Shown one piece after another: positions 53,855 through 63,519 of a stretch of DNA of 64,000 nucleotides. A model generated the notes under the pieces. It searched no databases and had not been told where the DNA came from. It saw nothing but the letters and a program-made list of their open reading frames with translations. This DNA comes from an uncultured Eubacterium sp. (GTDB lineage: Bacteria; Bacillota; Clostridia; Lachnospirales; Lachnospiraceae), in contig CAMEVC010000003.1 in the NCBI GenBank assembly GCA_945939115.1, positions 124,001-188,000 of the forward strand. Direction: 5' to 3'. The position numbers and the translations under genes are program-made. Each line of letters starts with the position of its first letter. The first letter of the stretch is position 1.

Positions 53855-56365
53855 TTATCCGGTGATAATTGTCTTGGCAGCATCAATAGTATCCTTGTAC
53901 ATATTCATGACACCATCATGGTGTTCTCTGATAAATGTTATATTATCATCAACATTGTCTGATGCCTGAATCGCCTTTCCTGCATATTCCAGCTCCTTTG
54001 CTGCCTCTGAAAGACGTTCTCCTCCAATATTAAGTGAAGTTGATTTTAATCCGTGAACATAAACTGTATAATTCTTCCAATCTTCTGACTTATAGGCTTC
54101 TGTTATATTCGTTAAATGTTCTTCGTAACCGTCACAGTATAGTTGCAGCATTTCCATGTAGAATTCCATACTGCCGGCACAATATTTTATCCCTGTTTCC
54201 TTATTAATAAGTAGTTCCCTGCTTTCCGACATATCTTCACCTTTATCTTTCCTGCCATTATCCTCCTGCATAAGATTTATCTTATCTTGGGATATATATC
54301 TTGACAACATTATTTCTAGTTCTTTTCCCTCAACAGGCTTTGAGAGATAATCTGCAAATCCTGCTTTAATATATTCTTCTTTTGCCCCTGCAATCGCATT
54401 AGCCGTCAATGCAATAACAGGTGTAGCCTGACATTTATTTACGGACTGCCTCATATTGTTAAGAGTCTCTATTCCGTCCATTTCCGGCATCATATGGTCA
54501 AGCAGTATTACATCAAAATACTCTCTTTTCACAATGTTAAGACATTCAGCACCACTCATGCATGTCGTAATCTTCACATTGGTCTTCTTCAGGAGAGCCT
54601 TGACTACTGCCAGATTCATCTCATTGTCATCTACTACAAGAACCTTGGCATCTGGCGCAACAAAGCTTTCCTTGTAAGTATCTTCCTGCTCTGCCATATT
54701 TTCAAACCTTCTCTTAAAGTCTCCCATTGGCTTGCTGTCTTTTATTTCTTGTTTAAGATAAACAGTAAAAACAGACCCCTTTCCATACTCACTGGAAACA
54801 TCCATGCGTCCATCCATCTGTTCAATAAGCTTATGGGTAATTGCTAATCCAAGGCCTGTTCCCTCAATGTTGCGGTTCTGTTCCAGATCCAGTCTCCTGA
54901 AATCATCAAAAAGCTTGTTAAGGTCTTCCTCTCTTATTCCGATTCCACTGTCAGACACCTGCATTTTCAGGGTAAATTCATTGTTTTCTCTTATACCTTC
55001 TACAAGAAACTTTACCATTCCATTTTTCGTGTATTTCACCGCATTATTGAGAATATTAACAATTATCTGACGGTTACGCACTTCATCTCCGCATAATGTG
55101 GATGGAAGTTCCCTGTCAATCTCAACCTGAAAATCAAGCTGTTTCTGCCTTGCCTTAATTTCCGTCATATTCACAACATCATTCAGGAATAATGCAACAT
55201 CATAAGGTGCATTGACAATCTCCATCTTACCTGCTTCTATCTTAGAAAAGTCTAGTATATCATTAATCAGAGATAATAATGTCTTGCTTGCGCTCTGGAT
55301 ACTGACAGCATACTCACGTATATTCTTATCATTGCTCTCTCTAAGCACCATCTCATTCATTCCCATGATGGCATTAATCGGGGTACGGATTTCATGTGAC
55401 ATATTTGCAAGAAAATCACTCTTGGCACGGTTGGCATGCTCTGCTACTTTTTTAGCTTCTCTGAGCTCATCGCTCTCTTTTACTTTCTCTTCCGCACTGA
55501 GCAGATATATCATACCTATTACAAACAGGACTATCATTAATCCAAACACCCATAATATCAGCGTTGTAACAGTTTCAATATCTGTCATCACAACTTCCCT
55601 TGGCACAGTTCCCATAAGGGATATTCCAAGCTGTTTAACTTCCGCAACAAATAAGAAACTTCCTTCATCCCCGTCTTTATAATATACTGCTGCGGCCGTG
55701 TCTATGTTCATCTTCTCTGCCAACTGAGTCAATGCATTTTTTACAGAGGACTTTCCCATAAAATCATTTGTATCCGACTTAGAATCTGAAAAAGGAACTA
55801 CAACCTGACCTGTCTTGTCAATAACAGCTACCTCTGCTTTTCCACCATAACAGGTTAAACCGAAATTATCAACCAGAATGCTCTCATCATAAAGCTTGTA
55901 CAAAGTATACCGTACATTTTCTCCATCATAAATAGGTGTAGTAAAAAGGATTCCTTTTCCCTCTTTATAACACACTGATGAATTACCTCTGAAGGCATTC
56001 TGTATTCCTGAAAAATCCGAGAATTCCAGAGGATTTCCAACAATTGCTGTGCCGTCAAGACACAGTATTCCCATTGTTACATTCTCACTGTCCCGGATGA
56101 CAGAATTAATAATAACTGAATCCTTGTTAACATCAGAAGTTATATTTCCTGCAATGCTTTCCAGATTATGTATCTCCAGTTCAAACTGCTCTGCCGAAAG
56201 CATAGCAAGAGTCTTTGCCTGTTGTGATACCTGCTTCTCCACATAGCTTTGAAGAAGGCTTCTAAGACGGAAGTTCATCAAGATACCAACAACACTCATT
56301 ATCACAATTACAACAGCCAGAAATATGGTTACTCTGCCTTTTCTACTAAGACCTTTACTCTTCAT
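53855..56365 (-). CDS. Hybrid histidine kinase: extracellular sensor (Cache-like), HisKA, HATPase, REC, HPt
   Basis: 836 residues. One membrane helix near the N-terminus, an extracellular domain of about 230 residues (CLDGTAIVGNPLEFSDFSG, GILFTTPIYDGENVRYTLYK; Cache-like), a second helix (TLILWVFGLMIVLFVIGMIYLL), HisKA (FLANMSHEIRTPINA), HATPase (ILNNAVKYTKNG, GTGLGLAIT), receiver (VVDDNEMNLAV, LLDHMMPEMDG) and C-terminal HPt (VHGLKSTSLNIG). Its core is clearly paralogous to the 925-aa kinase. Its start overlaps the end of the upstream BMP gene by 11 bases, which points to a functional link with that binding protein. Confidence 0.93.
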   Translation of the reverse strand: MKSKGLSRKGRVTIFLAVVIVIMSVVGILMNFRLRSLLQSYVEKQVSQQAKTLAMLSAEQFELEIHNLESIAGNITSDVNKDSVIINSVIRDSENVTMGILCLDGTAIVGNPLEFSDFSGIQNAFRGNSSVCYKEGKGILFTTPIYDGENVRYTLYKLYDESILVDNFGLTCYGGKAEVAVIDKTGQVVVPFSDSKSDTNDFMGKSSVKNALTQLAEKMNIDTAAAVYYKDGDEGSFLFVAEVKQLGISLMGTVPREVVMTDIETVTTLILWVFGLMIVLFVIGMIYLLSAEEKVKESDELREAKKVAEHANRAKSDFLANMSHEIRTPINAIMGMNEMVLRESNDKNIREYAVSIQSASKTLLSLINDILDFSKIEAGKMEIVNAPYDVALFLNDVVNMTEIKARQKQLDFQVEIDRELPSTLCGDEVRNRQIIVNILNNAVKYTKNGMVKFLVEGIRENNEFTLKMQVSDSGIGIREEDLNKLFDDFRRLDLEQNRNIEGTGLGLAITHKLIEQMDGRMDVSSEYGKGSVFTVYLKQEIKDSKPMGDFKRRFENMAEQEDTYKESFVAPDAKVLVVDDNEMNLAVVKALLKKTNVKITTCMSGAECLNIVKREYFDVILLDHMMPEMDGIETLNNMRQSVNKCQATPVIALTANAIAGAKEEYIKAGFADYLSKPVEGKELEIMLSRYISQDKINLMQEDNGRKDKGEDMSESRELLINKETGIKYCAGSMEFYMEMLQLYCDGYEEHLTNITEAYKSEDWKNYTVYVHGLKSTSLNIGGERLSEAAKELEYAGKAIQASDNVDDNITFIREHHDGVMNMYKDTIDAAKTIITG

Positions 56366-57455
56366 AAAATTCTACACCCTCAACATACCAGTCAAAATGT
56401 TCCAAAAGTACCTCATCTCGAATAGTCTGATTATCTTTACAGCGAAGTCTGCCCTCGTTGTCATATATGACCCCAGAAAATACATCCTGTCCGCTTAGTA
56501 TTCTCTGTGTAGCCTTACTTACCTCTTCTCTCGTCTTTTCTGTTACAAGCGGTGAAAAGTCTGTCAGTTTTACAGCATTTTCCTCCATACCAACCCAGTG
56601 CACCTTAATATCGGGTGAGTCTCCTCTGAGATACTGTCTGATAATTGCCTCGTATGTTAATTTCCAGTCACACACTACAGCAGTGAGATACTTTTCCGAA
56701 CAGTTCTCCAGACCCTGATGGTATCCGATTGAAAAAATACCATATCTTTCTGCTTCTTCTGCCACATATGTCTGGTTCTGATGATATGTAATAACATCCA
56801 CCCCTGTATTATTAATCAGATTATCTGTCTGTTTTCTCTCTTCTGTCTCATTATCCCATGAATTGCTCCACGCAACTGTCACAACTGCATCAGGATTAAC
56901 CTGTCGTACGCCTAGTGTAAAAGCACTGATTCCCCGGTTGACCTCACTGGTAGGCATAGCAGCAACATAACCTATCTTGTTAGTCTTGGTCTGCATTCCG
57001 GCAACAATTCCTGCCAGATAACGTGCCTGGTACATCCTTGAAAAATATGAAGTCACATTATCTGCATGAAAATTAAAGGAATTCGAATAGAATGACACCT
57101 CCGGGTACTTTGCAATAATATCCGCTGCTTCTTCGGCATAGCCAAAGCTTGTAAGAATAATCATTTTGCATCCCTTTTTTACAAGCTCCTCAATTGCCGG
57201 ACCGCATTCTCCCTGAAATTCTTTAACATTTTCCTTAACAATAAGTTCTGCTCCCAGCTCCTTACATGCAGCAGAAACGCCCTCATAATGTATACCATTC
57301 CAGCCCTTTTCATCCACAGAACCTGTTATGATAAACCCTATCTTCTCTCTCTCCTTATGTGACCTCCCGGCAAATAACAGTGCTGAAATTATCACAGCTG
57401 TCAGAAGTACAATTATTATTAGTAAAAATCCCCTTTTTCTCTTATTCAGAACCAT
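56355..57455 (-). CDS. BMP/PnrA-like extracellular binding protein, N-terminally anchored (second copy)
   Basis: 366 residues. A basic N-terminus and one helix (GFLLIIIVLLTAVIISALLFA) lack a lipobox cysteine, so the protein is probably membrane-tethered without a lipid. The rest is a two-lobed type I binding fold: FIITGSVDEKGWNGIHYEG, MIILTSFGYAEEAADI, NKIGYVAAMPTSEVNRGISAFTLG, DVITYHQNQTYVAEEAE. The BMP family includes nucleoside-binding lipoproteins (PnrA, BmpA). No ABC transporter genes are nearby, so a sensory rather than transport role is inferred. It overlaps both neighbours (14 and 11 bases). Confidence 0.88.
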   Translation of the reverse strand: MVLNKRKRGFLLIIIVLLTAVIISALLFAGRSHKEREKIGFIITGSVDEKGWNGIHYEGVSAACKELGAELIVKENVKEFQGECGPAIEELVKKGCKMIILTSFGYAEEAADIIAKYPEVSFYSNSFNFHADNVTSYFSRMYQARYLAGIVAGMQTKTNKIGYVAAMPTSEVNRGISAFTLGVRQVNPDAVVTVAWSNSWDNETEERKQTDNLINNTGVDVITYHQNQTYVAEEAERYGIFSIGYHQGLENCSEKYLTAVVCDWKLTYEAIIRQYLRGDSPDIKVHWVGMEENAVKLTDFSPLVTEKTREEVSKATQRILSGQDVFSGVIYDNEGRLRCKDNQTIRDEVLLEHFDWYVEGVEFYEE

Positions 57456-58542
57456 CTGTGATTACTCCTTCCACATACCAGAAAAAATTATTAAGCATGG
57501 CTGCATCTGTCATGCTCTGCCCTTCTTTGACGCGCACATTTCCCTCGTTATCTGTAATTGGTCCATAAAACACATCAAAAGTTCCATCCATAAGACGGGA
57601 GCGCGCTTCTTCCACTTTTTCTGCTATTCCCGGCTTCACATTATCTGTTAACGGTGCCAAATCTACTATGTCGGTTTCAACACCTTCCCAATAATAAATA
57701 CCTTCAAACCTTCCCTGAAGGCATTCAAGAATTCTAGGTTCGTAAAAACATTCCCAGTTCCATACCGGTGCAGTCAGATATGTATCCGGAAATCTATCAC
57801 TGTTGTCCAGATTATATCCAATGGACCATATTCCGTACTGGTCAGCAATCTCCAACGGAGATGATGCATCTGTATGCATAGCAATAACATCTATATTATG
57901 CTCCTGTATCAATTCTGTAGTAGCCTCAGCATTCTCTTCTTCCCCAGTCCAGGAATCGCTCCATTTCACATATACCTTTGCCTCAGGATTCACTGAGCGC
58001 ACACCTAAAGTAAACGCATTTATTCCTCTGTTAACCTCGGCAATAGGAAATGATGCAACATATCCAATTTCATTAGTTTCTGTCTGCATTCCGGCTACAA
58101 TACCACTAAGATATCTCATCTGGTATATTCTTCCAAAATATGTGGCAAGATTGTCTAACTGTTCCACTCCTGTGGCATGAAAAAAATATATTTCCGGATG
58201 GTCCTTTGCACATTCCAGTTCCCATGTGCCATAGCCAAATGAATTGCAGATTAAAATCTTGCAGCCATCTTTTATTAACTCCTCCATAACATCTCTGGAA
58301 GAATCATCCTCAGGAACATTTTCCCGGTATATTACATTCAGATTCAATTCCTCTGCGCTTTTTTCCATGCCGATATAATGCGATTCTCCCCAACTGTTGT
58401 CATCTACTGTACCGTTAAGAATAAAGCCTACCTTTGTCTGTGTCTTTGTTATATCCGTTTCCTGCTGATTAATATGAATCCAGAATATTCCCGCAACAAT
58501 AACACAGGCAAAAGTTATTATTATTATTAATATCTTCTTCAT
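57442..58542 (-). CDS. BMP/PnrA-like extracellular binding protein, N-terminally anchored (first copy)
   Basis: 366 residues, the same length and plan as its downstream paralogue: an anchor helix (KILIIIITFACVIVAGIFWI), then FILNGTVDDNSWGESHYIGM, ILICNSFGYGTWELECA, NEIGYVASFPIAEVNRGINAFTLG and IDVIAMHTDASSPLEIAD. The cysteine in the anchor is not in a convincing lipobox (ITFAC). Binding-site residues differ between the two copies, suggesting different ligands. It is first of the five-gene signalling operon, with AGAGGAG before the ATG. Confidence 0.88.
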   Translation of the reverse strand: MKKILIIIITFACVIVAGIFWIHINQQETDITKTQTKVGFILNGTVDDNSWGESHYIGMEKSAEELNLNVIYRENVPEDDSSRDVMEELIKDGCKILICNSFGYGTWELECAKDHPEIYFFHATGVEQLDNLATYFGRIYQMRYLSGIVAGMQTETNEIGYVASFPIAEVNRGINAFTLGVRSVNPEAKVYVKWSDSWTGEEENAEATTELIQEHNIDVIAMHTDASSPLEIADQYGIWSIGYNLDNSDRFPDTYLTAPVWNWECFYEPRILECLQGRFEGIYYWEGVETDIVDLAPLTDNVKPGIAEKVEEARSRLMDGTFDVFYGPITDNEGNVRVKEGQSMTDAAMLNNFFWYVEGVITDGSE

Positions 58543-58584
58543 TCTATCTCCTCTGTATCTTCAAATGAATATATAATCTGTTTC

Positions 58585-58593
58585 ATTATAACA
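58585..58593 (-). promoter_or_regulatory. Extended -10 promoter of the BMP/kinase/HD-GYP operon
   Basis: Minus-strand TGTTATAAT lies 43 bases before the first BMP gene, in the 57-base gap after the Gfo/Idh/MocA gene. The -35 is weak. No terminator separates the two operons, so read-through is possible. Confidence 0.5.
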
Positions 58594-58599
58594 ACATTA

Positions 58600-59733
58600 C
58601 TATACAATACATTTATCCGCAAGTGCTTCCTCAAATTCTTTCTCGAATTCTAATTCATAATCACTTCCTGGCTGTGGAATCAGGACTTTTCTGTTCTTCC
58701 ATGAAGACAGATATACTGCATTAGATATATATAGACTGTTTATTGCCTCCTCACCTTCTGCAATCAATTCTCCCTTTACAAAGCCCTCAAGAACCTTATT
58801 ATATGCCTTGTCAGATGGTTCCACATCTATCTGCTGCCACTCGCACACCGGCTTTGCAAATAAATCCCCATGTCCGTTTCTGTATTCTGATTCAGGCTTA
58901 TCAAGTACTCCAATCTTTAATACACCTTTATCACATACGATTAACGCATCATCCAGACTTATCTCCAGCCTGTTTACACCGGGTGCCTCCCCTGTAGATG
59001 CAATAAACACCCCAGTCGCTCCACTCTTCCATTCAAGATATGCAGTCACATCATCCTCAACTTCTATAGGATGAAACCTGCCCTCTTTGCAGAAGCCCAC
59101 AACGCTCTCCGGTTCCCCACATATCCATGCAAGAAGGTCAAGATTGTGTGGACACTGGTTTAGAAGGGTGCCTCCGCCATCGTATTTCCATGTTGCGCGC
59201 CAGCTCCCCGACTCATAATAGGCATTGGGACGATACCAGTCAGTAATAACCCAGTTTACCCTCTTTACAGCGCCATATTGTCCGCTCTCAACTATTTCTT
59301 TAACCTTCTTGTATGTTGGAAATGTTCTCTGATGGAATATATATCCGTACCTTATTGAAGGATGCAGCTTTTTCGCCTCATTAAACGCATTCATCATATT
59401 CCGTGCCTGTCTTGAATAAACACCTGCCGGCTTATCACACAGCACACTGATTCCCCTTTTAAATGCTTCAACTGCCAGCTCCTCATGGGAATAATGGGGA
59501 GTTACAATAATCACTGCGTCAAGACAGAGTTCCCCTCTGTCCACTGCAGCATACATATCATCCCCGGAGCTGACTCTTAGAATATCCGGTGACACATAAT
59601 CCTTAATTCTGTCCCACCTTTCATCTGATACTCTTGTTACTGCCACAAGCTCCATTCCGGCAATTTCACCCTTCGCTATCAGCTCAGCATATTTACTGCC
59701 CATATTACCCATTCCAATAATTCCAGTTTTCAT
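58600..59733 (-). CDS. Gfo/Idh/MocA-family oxidoreductase (larger)
   Basis: 377 residues. N-terminal NAD(P)-binding Rossmann fold (TGIIGMGNMGSKYAE), the EKP-type motif as LCDKPAGVY, and a C-terminal alpha/beta domain with catalytic-type histidine in NQCPHNLDLLAWICG. It acts on a sugar, inositol or related polyol that cannot be named. ATG at 59733 is preferred, since the tracked start overlaps the GGAGGAA ribosome site. It follows another Gfo/Idh/MocA gene by 38 bases. Confidence 0.9.
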   Translation of the reverse strand: MKTGIIGMGNMGSKYAELIAKGEIAGMELVAVTRVSDERWDRIKDYVSPDILRVSSGDDMYAAVDRGELCLDAVIIVTPHYSHEELAVEAFKRGISVLCDKPAGVYSRQARNMMNAFNEAKKLHPSIRYGYIFHQRTFPTYKKVKEIVESGQYGAVKRVNWVITDWYRPNAYYESGSWRATWKYDGGGTLLNQCPHNLDLLAWICGEPESVVGFCKEGRFHPIEVEDDVTAYLEWKSGATGVFIASTGEAPGVNRLEISLDDALIVCDKGVLKIGVLDKPESEYRNGHGDLFAKPVCEWQQIDVEPSDKAYNKVLEGFVKGELIAEGEEAINSLYISNAVYLSSWKNRKVLIPQPGSDYELEFEKEFEEALADKCIV

Positions 59734-59771
59734 ATGTTCCTCCATTCTGCATCAGGTTATATGCCCTTATA

Positions 59772-60761
59772 TTAAATGTCTGTAAAAGATGCTTTTACAG
59801 GCTTAAAACCTGCTCTTCCGGCCTCTTCCATAAGTATTGATATATATGAATCATAAAGTGCTTCATCCATAGGATAAACTTCTTTTCCCGTCTCCACATA
59901 TTCCTTCATTCCGAGCATAATCTCTGCTACAGCCGCTTCGCCTCCGGTAAGTCCGGATTTGGCAAATATATTATCCTTCTCCAGTTTCTTAACCGCGCCC
60001 AGATTATTCTCATCCAGATAGTACACAGTGTCATTAATAATCTCACCTCTTGTACCGCGCACATTAATATACCGGTTTCTTATAGGACTGCGATACTGTT
60101 CAGACATGAAATCATAGAAGGCTACCTTTCCATCTGCATATTCCATGACAAGGTGCTTCTCCTCTTTATCTACAATTCTGCCATCGGTCAGAGTCTCATA
60201 TCTTGTCTTAGTGTTAGCCACTCTCACTGAAAATGCTTTGCCTGTAATTATCACATCACTTAACCCGGTTTTTAACACCCTTCTTATGACACTTGCAGCA
60301 TGATAATCATGCATTGCAGACATTGTGACAGACACAGGTTCTCCGATAGTTCCCCTGTTAATCTCATCAATCATTGCCTTAATGCCCGGCTCCATAAAAT
60401 ACTGTTCTGCGACCTGAATCTTAAGCCCTTCCTTAATCTCCTGCTTCATAATACCAAGTGTATCAAGGTCAAGTGCCGCAGGAGTCTCAGAGAGAACCGG
60501 GATTCCCTTCTTTGCCCAGTATCTCACCACATCGCTCATACTCGTCTTATTAACTGCACTCACAATAAAATCCGGATTAAGACTTATAACTTCATCTTCG
60601 CTCATGGTCGTATGCAGCCCGTATTCCCTCTGCAACCGCAACATTTTCTCCTCGCTTCTGCAAAGCCATGCCACCATCTCAAACTGTTCGGGAAGAGCCT
60701 TTGCAATGCGTGCATAGAACTCACTTCTCCATCCCGAACCAACCACTGCAAATCTAATCAT
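59772..60761 (-). CDS. Gfo/Idh/MocA-family oxidoreductase (smaller)
   Basis: 329 residues. Rossmann start FAVVGSGWRSEFYARIA. The usual EKP motif is replaced by LSETPAAL, so the lysine that polarises the substrate is missing, which hints at an altered or lost catalytic role. The C-terminal domain is present (VSVTMSAMHDYHAASVIRRVL). The gene overlaps the upstream membrane-protein gene by 8 bases, tying it to the DUF5058 unit. Confidence 0.87.
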   Translation of the reverse strand: MIRFAVVGSGWRSEFYARIAKALPEQFEMVAWLCRSEEKMLRLQREYGLHTTMSEDEVISLNPDFIVSAVNKTSMSDVVRYWAKKGIPVLSETPAALDLDTLGIMKQEIKEGLKIQVAEQYFMEPGIKAMIDEINRGTIGEPVSVTMSAMHDYHAASVIRRVLKTGLSDVIITGKAFSVRVANTKTRYETLTDGRIVDKEEKHLVMEYADGKVAFYDFMSEQYRSPIRNRYINVRGTRGEIINDTVYYLDENNLGAVKKLEKDNIFAKSGLTGGEAAVAEIMLGMKEYVETGKEVYPMDEALYDSYISILMEEAGRAGFKPVKASFTDI

Positions 60762-61506
60762 TTTTCTTTTCCTTATCTACTACTTTAATAAACCCCTTCT
60801 TCCACATAATCCATGATGAAAGAATTGCTATAGGAAGCATTATGATAATTATAAAGCCTACAGCACCAAATAAAGAACCGCCACTTGAAATTCTTACTAG
60901 AAGTGCGAGAAGTGCAACTATTACTATTACAGGAATCACTCCCATTATACCATTCTTAACAACCTTCTTGCCTGTGTTAGTGCTTGCGAAAAGTCCAAGT
61001 GTCAATGAACCAAACAATGCAGGAATCAGATAACCTGAAGCTGTCTTAACAGCAGGAAGCTCAAATACAGGGCTAATCCATGCACTCAGCAGTGCAGCCA
61101 GTGCTAAAACAATTATTGTCATTATTGAACAAACTGCAACAGCAACTGAAGCTATAGCCTCTCCTGCCGGTGTATTAGGCTCTTTCTTTGTTAAATTCAT
61201 AGCATTTACAGCACAGGGAACTTTAAGATTCATAATATTTCCTGTTATAAATGTAAGATAAGATGCTGAACCAAGTATCGGTGTATATGTAATTGCTTCT
61301 GAGAATCCAACCGGGATATATATCAGGAGTATTCCAAATGTTGCAACATTAAATACCATACCTAATGTAGGCATGCAGCCGTATACCCCAAGTACTATGA
61401 ATGGAAGTGCTATCATATATGCCAGGGCAATCACTGTGCCAACTCTTCCCCATCTGTGGCACCATGCCTGAAAAGAATCTATCTCGTTATTATTCTTCTT
61501 ACTCAT
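60754..61506 (-). CDS. Multi-pass membrane protein partnered with DUF5058
   Basis: 250 residues with about six helices, for example VGTVIALAYMIALPFIVLGVYG and MPTLGMVFNVATFGILLIYIPVG, and a conserved-looking ITGNIMNLKVPCAVNAMNLT loop. It has a hydrophilic start and a basic tail. ATG at 61506 (GAGGAG upstream) is preferred over the tracked start. It lies 13 bases after the DUF5058 gene. I infer that the two form one transporter or channel for the product or substrate of the M20 enzyme. Confidence 0.7.
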   Translation of the reverse strand: MSKKNNNEIDSFQAWCHRWGRVGTVIALAYMIALPFIVLGVYGCMPTLGMVFNVATFGILLIYIPVGFSEAITYTPILGSASYLTFITGNIMNLKVPCAVNAMNLTKKEPNTPAGEAIASVAVAVCSIMTIIVLALAALLSAWISPVFELPAVKTASGYLIPALFGSLTLGLFASTNTGKKVVKNGIMGVIPVIVIVALLALLVRISSGGSLFGAVGFIIIIMLPIAILSSWIMWKKGFIKVVDKEKKND

Positions 61507-61519
61507 ACTTTTCTCCTCT

Positions 61520-62242
61520 CTAGCCAAACAGCTTAACCCATAAAAGTGACGATGCCATACCGGCTATCATAGAGAATGCCATTATGAATTCTCCAAGCCA
61601 GCGAAGCTTTGGATTCTTTGCAAATATTCCAAGTGCCACAGCTACAACAAGTCCTGTGAGCATTACACAGGCCTGAACAGTATCTCCGATAAGAAGAACC
61701 GGAATATATACAGCAAACATGCAGAGCATAAACACACCACTAAACACATGCTTCCAGTCACTTGAGTTCTCTGTCTTAGTAACACTCATTGAAAGCTTCT
61801 TGCCGAAAGGAATAAGAATAAGGAAACCACTTAACATTCCTATACTCATAAGAATCATTACAACACCAAACTGCTGTCCCGTTGCTCCTGATAACATCTC
61901 AACTGATGAATCAAATCCAAGCGCTGTGGCAACACTTCCTGATATCAGAGTTTCATATGATAATGAACCTATTACTGAAAGTCTCCACCATGACCATACT
62001 GTTCCAAGTGCAGAAATCAACACAAATAAACCTACAACTATAGATAAACTTGGTACAATCGAGAATACGCAGCTCGATTTAATTACCTTCTTAATCTCCT
62101 CTTTGGTAATACCAAGTTCCAAACACCTTTTACATGCTTTCTTAAGATACACAAGTGAAAATCCCACTATGTACAGTAGCCCGATTACTACCAGAATAAG
62201 TAAAAGCGGGCTCTTGATAATATCACTCATCATAACTTCCAT
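61520..62242 (-). CDS. DUF5058 family membrane protein
   Basis: 240 residues with six or seven helices. The segment ITKEEIKKVIKSSCVFSIVPSLSIVVGL and the LSVIGSLSYETLISG region match the DUF5058 pattern as I recall it. The function is unknown; members are found beside amidohydrolases in Clostridia and are probably transport proteins. AGGAGG lies eight bases before the ATG. It is 27 bases after the M20 gene. Confidence 0.75.
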   Translation of the reverse strand: MEVMMSDIIKSPLLLILVVIGLLYIVGFSLVYLKKACKRCLELGITKEEIKKVIKSSCVFSIVPSLSIVVGLFVLISALGTVWSWWRLSVIGSLSYETLISGSVATALGFDSSVEMLSGATGQQFGVVMILMSIGMLSGFLILIPFGKKLSMSVTKTENSSDWKHVFSGVFMLCMFAVYIPVLLIGDTVQACVMLTGLVVAVALGIFAKNPKLRWLGEFIMAFSMIAGMASSLLWVKLFG

Positions 62243-62269
62243 ATGATTTTCCTCCTCATAAAATGTATT

Positions 62270-63487
62270 TTACCTATGTTCCTCAAGCCACTTAATGGCG
62301 TTAAAGGCATATACTGCGCTTCCTGCTGCTAACACTCCTTCATCAAACTTAACCTTCGGATGATGCTGAGGATAGCTGTAACCCTTTGCAGGTTCTCCCG
62401 CTGCCAATGCAAGCATTATTGATGGAACTTCATGGCTTACATAGGCAAAATCCTCTGAACCGCCTGCTTTCGAAGGCTTTCCTCCTGACATGGCAAGAAG
62501 CTGTTCTGCATTGAAGGCCTTGCCGGCACCTAATAATTCTGTTGTATATCGTGTAGCACACCCTGAAAGTTCACTGTCATTAACTAATGTCGGACATCCT
62601 CTTACAAATGCAACCTCTGCCTCGCCTCTGAATGCCTTTGCAATGCTCTCACTTATCTCAGTCATTCTGTCCTTGAGGAACTGTCTTGTCTCCTCATTGT
62701 ATGTCCTTATTGTTCCTGACATCTCAACAGAATCCGGAATTACATTGTCAGCTATTCCTCCGTTAATTGAGCCTATAGTAAGCACAGCCTCATCTGAGAG
62801 ATTAAGCTCCCTTGCATGAATTTCATGAAGAGCTGTGATAATATGGGCTGCAATGCTTATAGGGTCAATTCCTTTATCCGGCATAGAGCCGTGACAGCCC
62901 TTTCCCTGAACCTTTATCGTAAAACAGTCCGCCGCCGGAGCACTTACCCCACCGCTGCACACGATAACATTTCCTGCTGGCATAGGCATGGCAGCAGAAA
63001 CATGTATCATAAGTGCCGCATCAACCTTTGGATTGTCCAGAAGTCCTGAAGTAATCATGTCATGGGCTCCTTCAAAAATCTCCTCAGCCGGCTGGAAATC
63101 AAGCTTTACTGTTCCGCACAATTCATCCTCATGTGCCTTTAAAAGTCTGGCTGCCCCAAGAAGCATTGATGTATGCATATCATGTCCACAGGCGTGCATT
63201 TTCCCATTAGATGATGCAAACTCAACATCAGATTCCTCCTTGATTGGAAGTGCATCCATATCTGCCCTGAGCATAAAAACCCTGCCACCCTTACCCACAG
63301 TAGCAGTAAGTCCTGACTTTCCACATTTCTCAGGTTTAAGTCCTATCTTTTCAAGTTCACTTTTCACATAATCCAATGTGCAGTTTAAGTCAAATCCCGT
63401 CTCAGGATTCTCGTGAAGATGACGTCTTATGCTTATAATGTCAGCTTCATTGTTCTTTGCCTCCTCAAGTAACTGTTGTGCGTCCAT
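62270..63487 (-). CDS. M20-family amidohydrolase (N-acyl amino acid/hippurate-type)
   Basis: 405 residues. Metal-site motifs of the M20D group are intact: MHACGHDMHTSMLLGAA, FQPAEEIFEGAHDM and AGGSEDFAYVSHEV; a dimerisation domain sits between. It hydrolyses an amide such as an N-acyl amino acid, releasing the amino acid. It is first in the M20-DUF5058-membrane protein-Gfo-Gfo operon. AGAGGT precedes the ATG. Confidence 0.92.
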   Translation of the reverse strand: MDAQQLLEEAKNNEADIISIRRHLHENPETGFDLNCTLDYVKSELEKIGLKPEKCGKSGLTATVGKGGRVFMLRADMDALPIKEESDVEFASSNGKMHACGHDMHTSMLLGAARLLKAHEDELCGTVKLDFQPAEEIFEGAHDMITSGLLDNPKVDAALMIHVSAAMPMPAGNVIVCSGGVSAPAADCFTIKVQGKGCHGSMPDKGIDPISIAAHIITALHEIHARELNLSDEAVLTIGSINGGIADNVIPDSVEMSGTIRTYNEETRQFLKDRMTEISESIAKAFRGEAEVAFVRGCPTLVNDSELSGCATRYTTELLGAGKAFNAEQLLAMSGGKPSKAGGSEDFAYVSHEVPSIMLALAAGEPAKGYSYPQHHPKVKFDEGVLAAGSAVYAFNAIKWLEEHR

Positions 63488-63519
63488 AATCTGTACCTCT
63501 TTCCCATTATTCTTAATAT

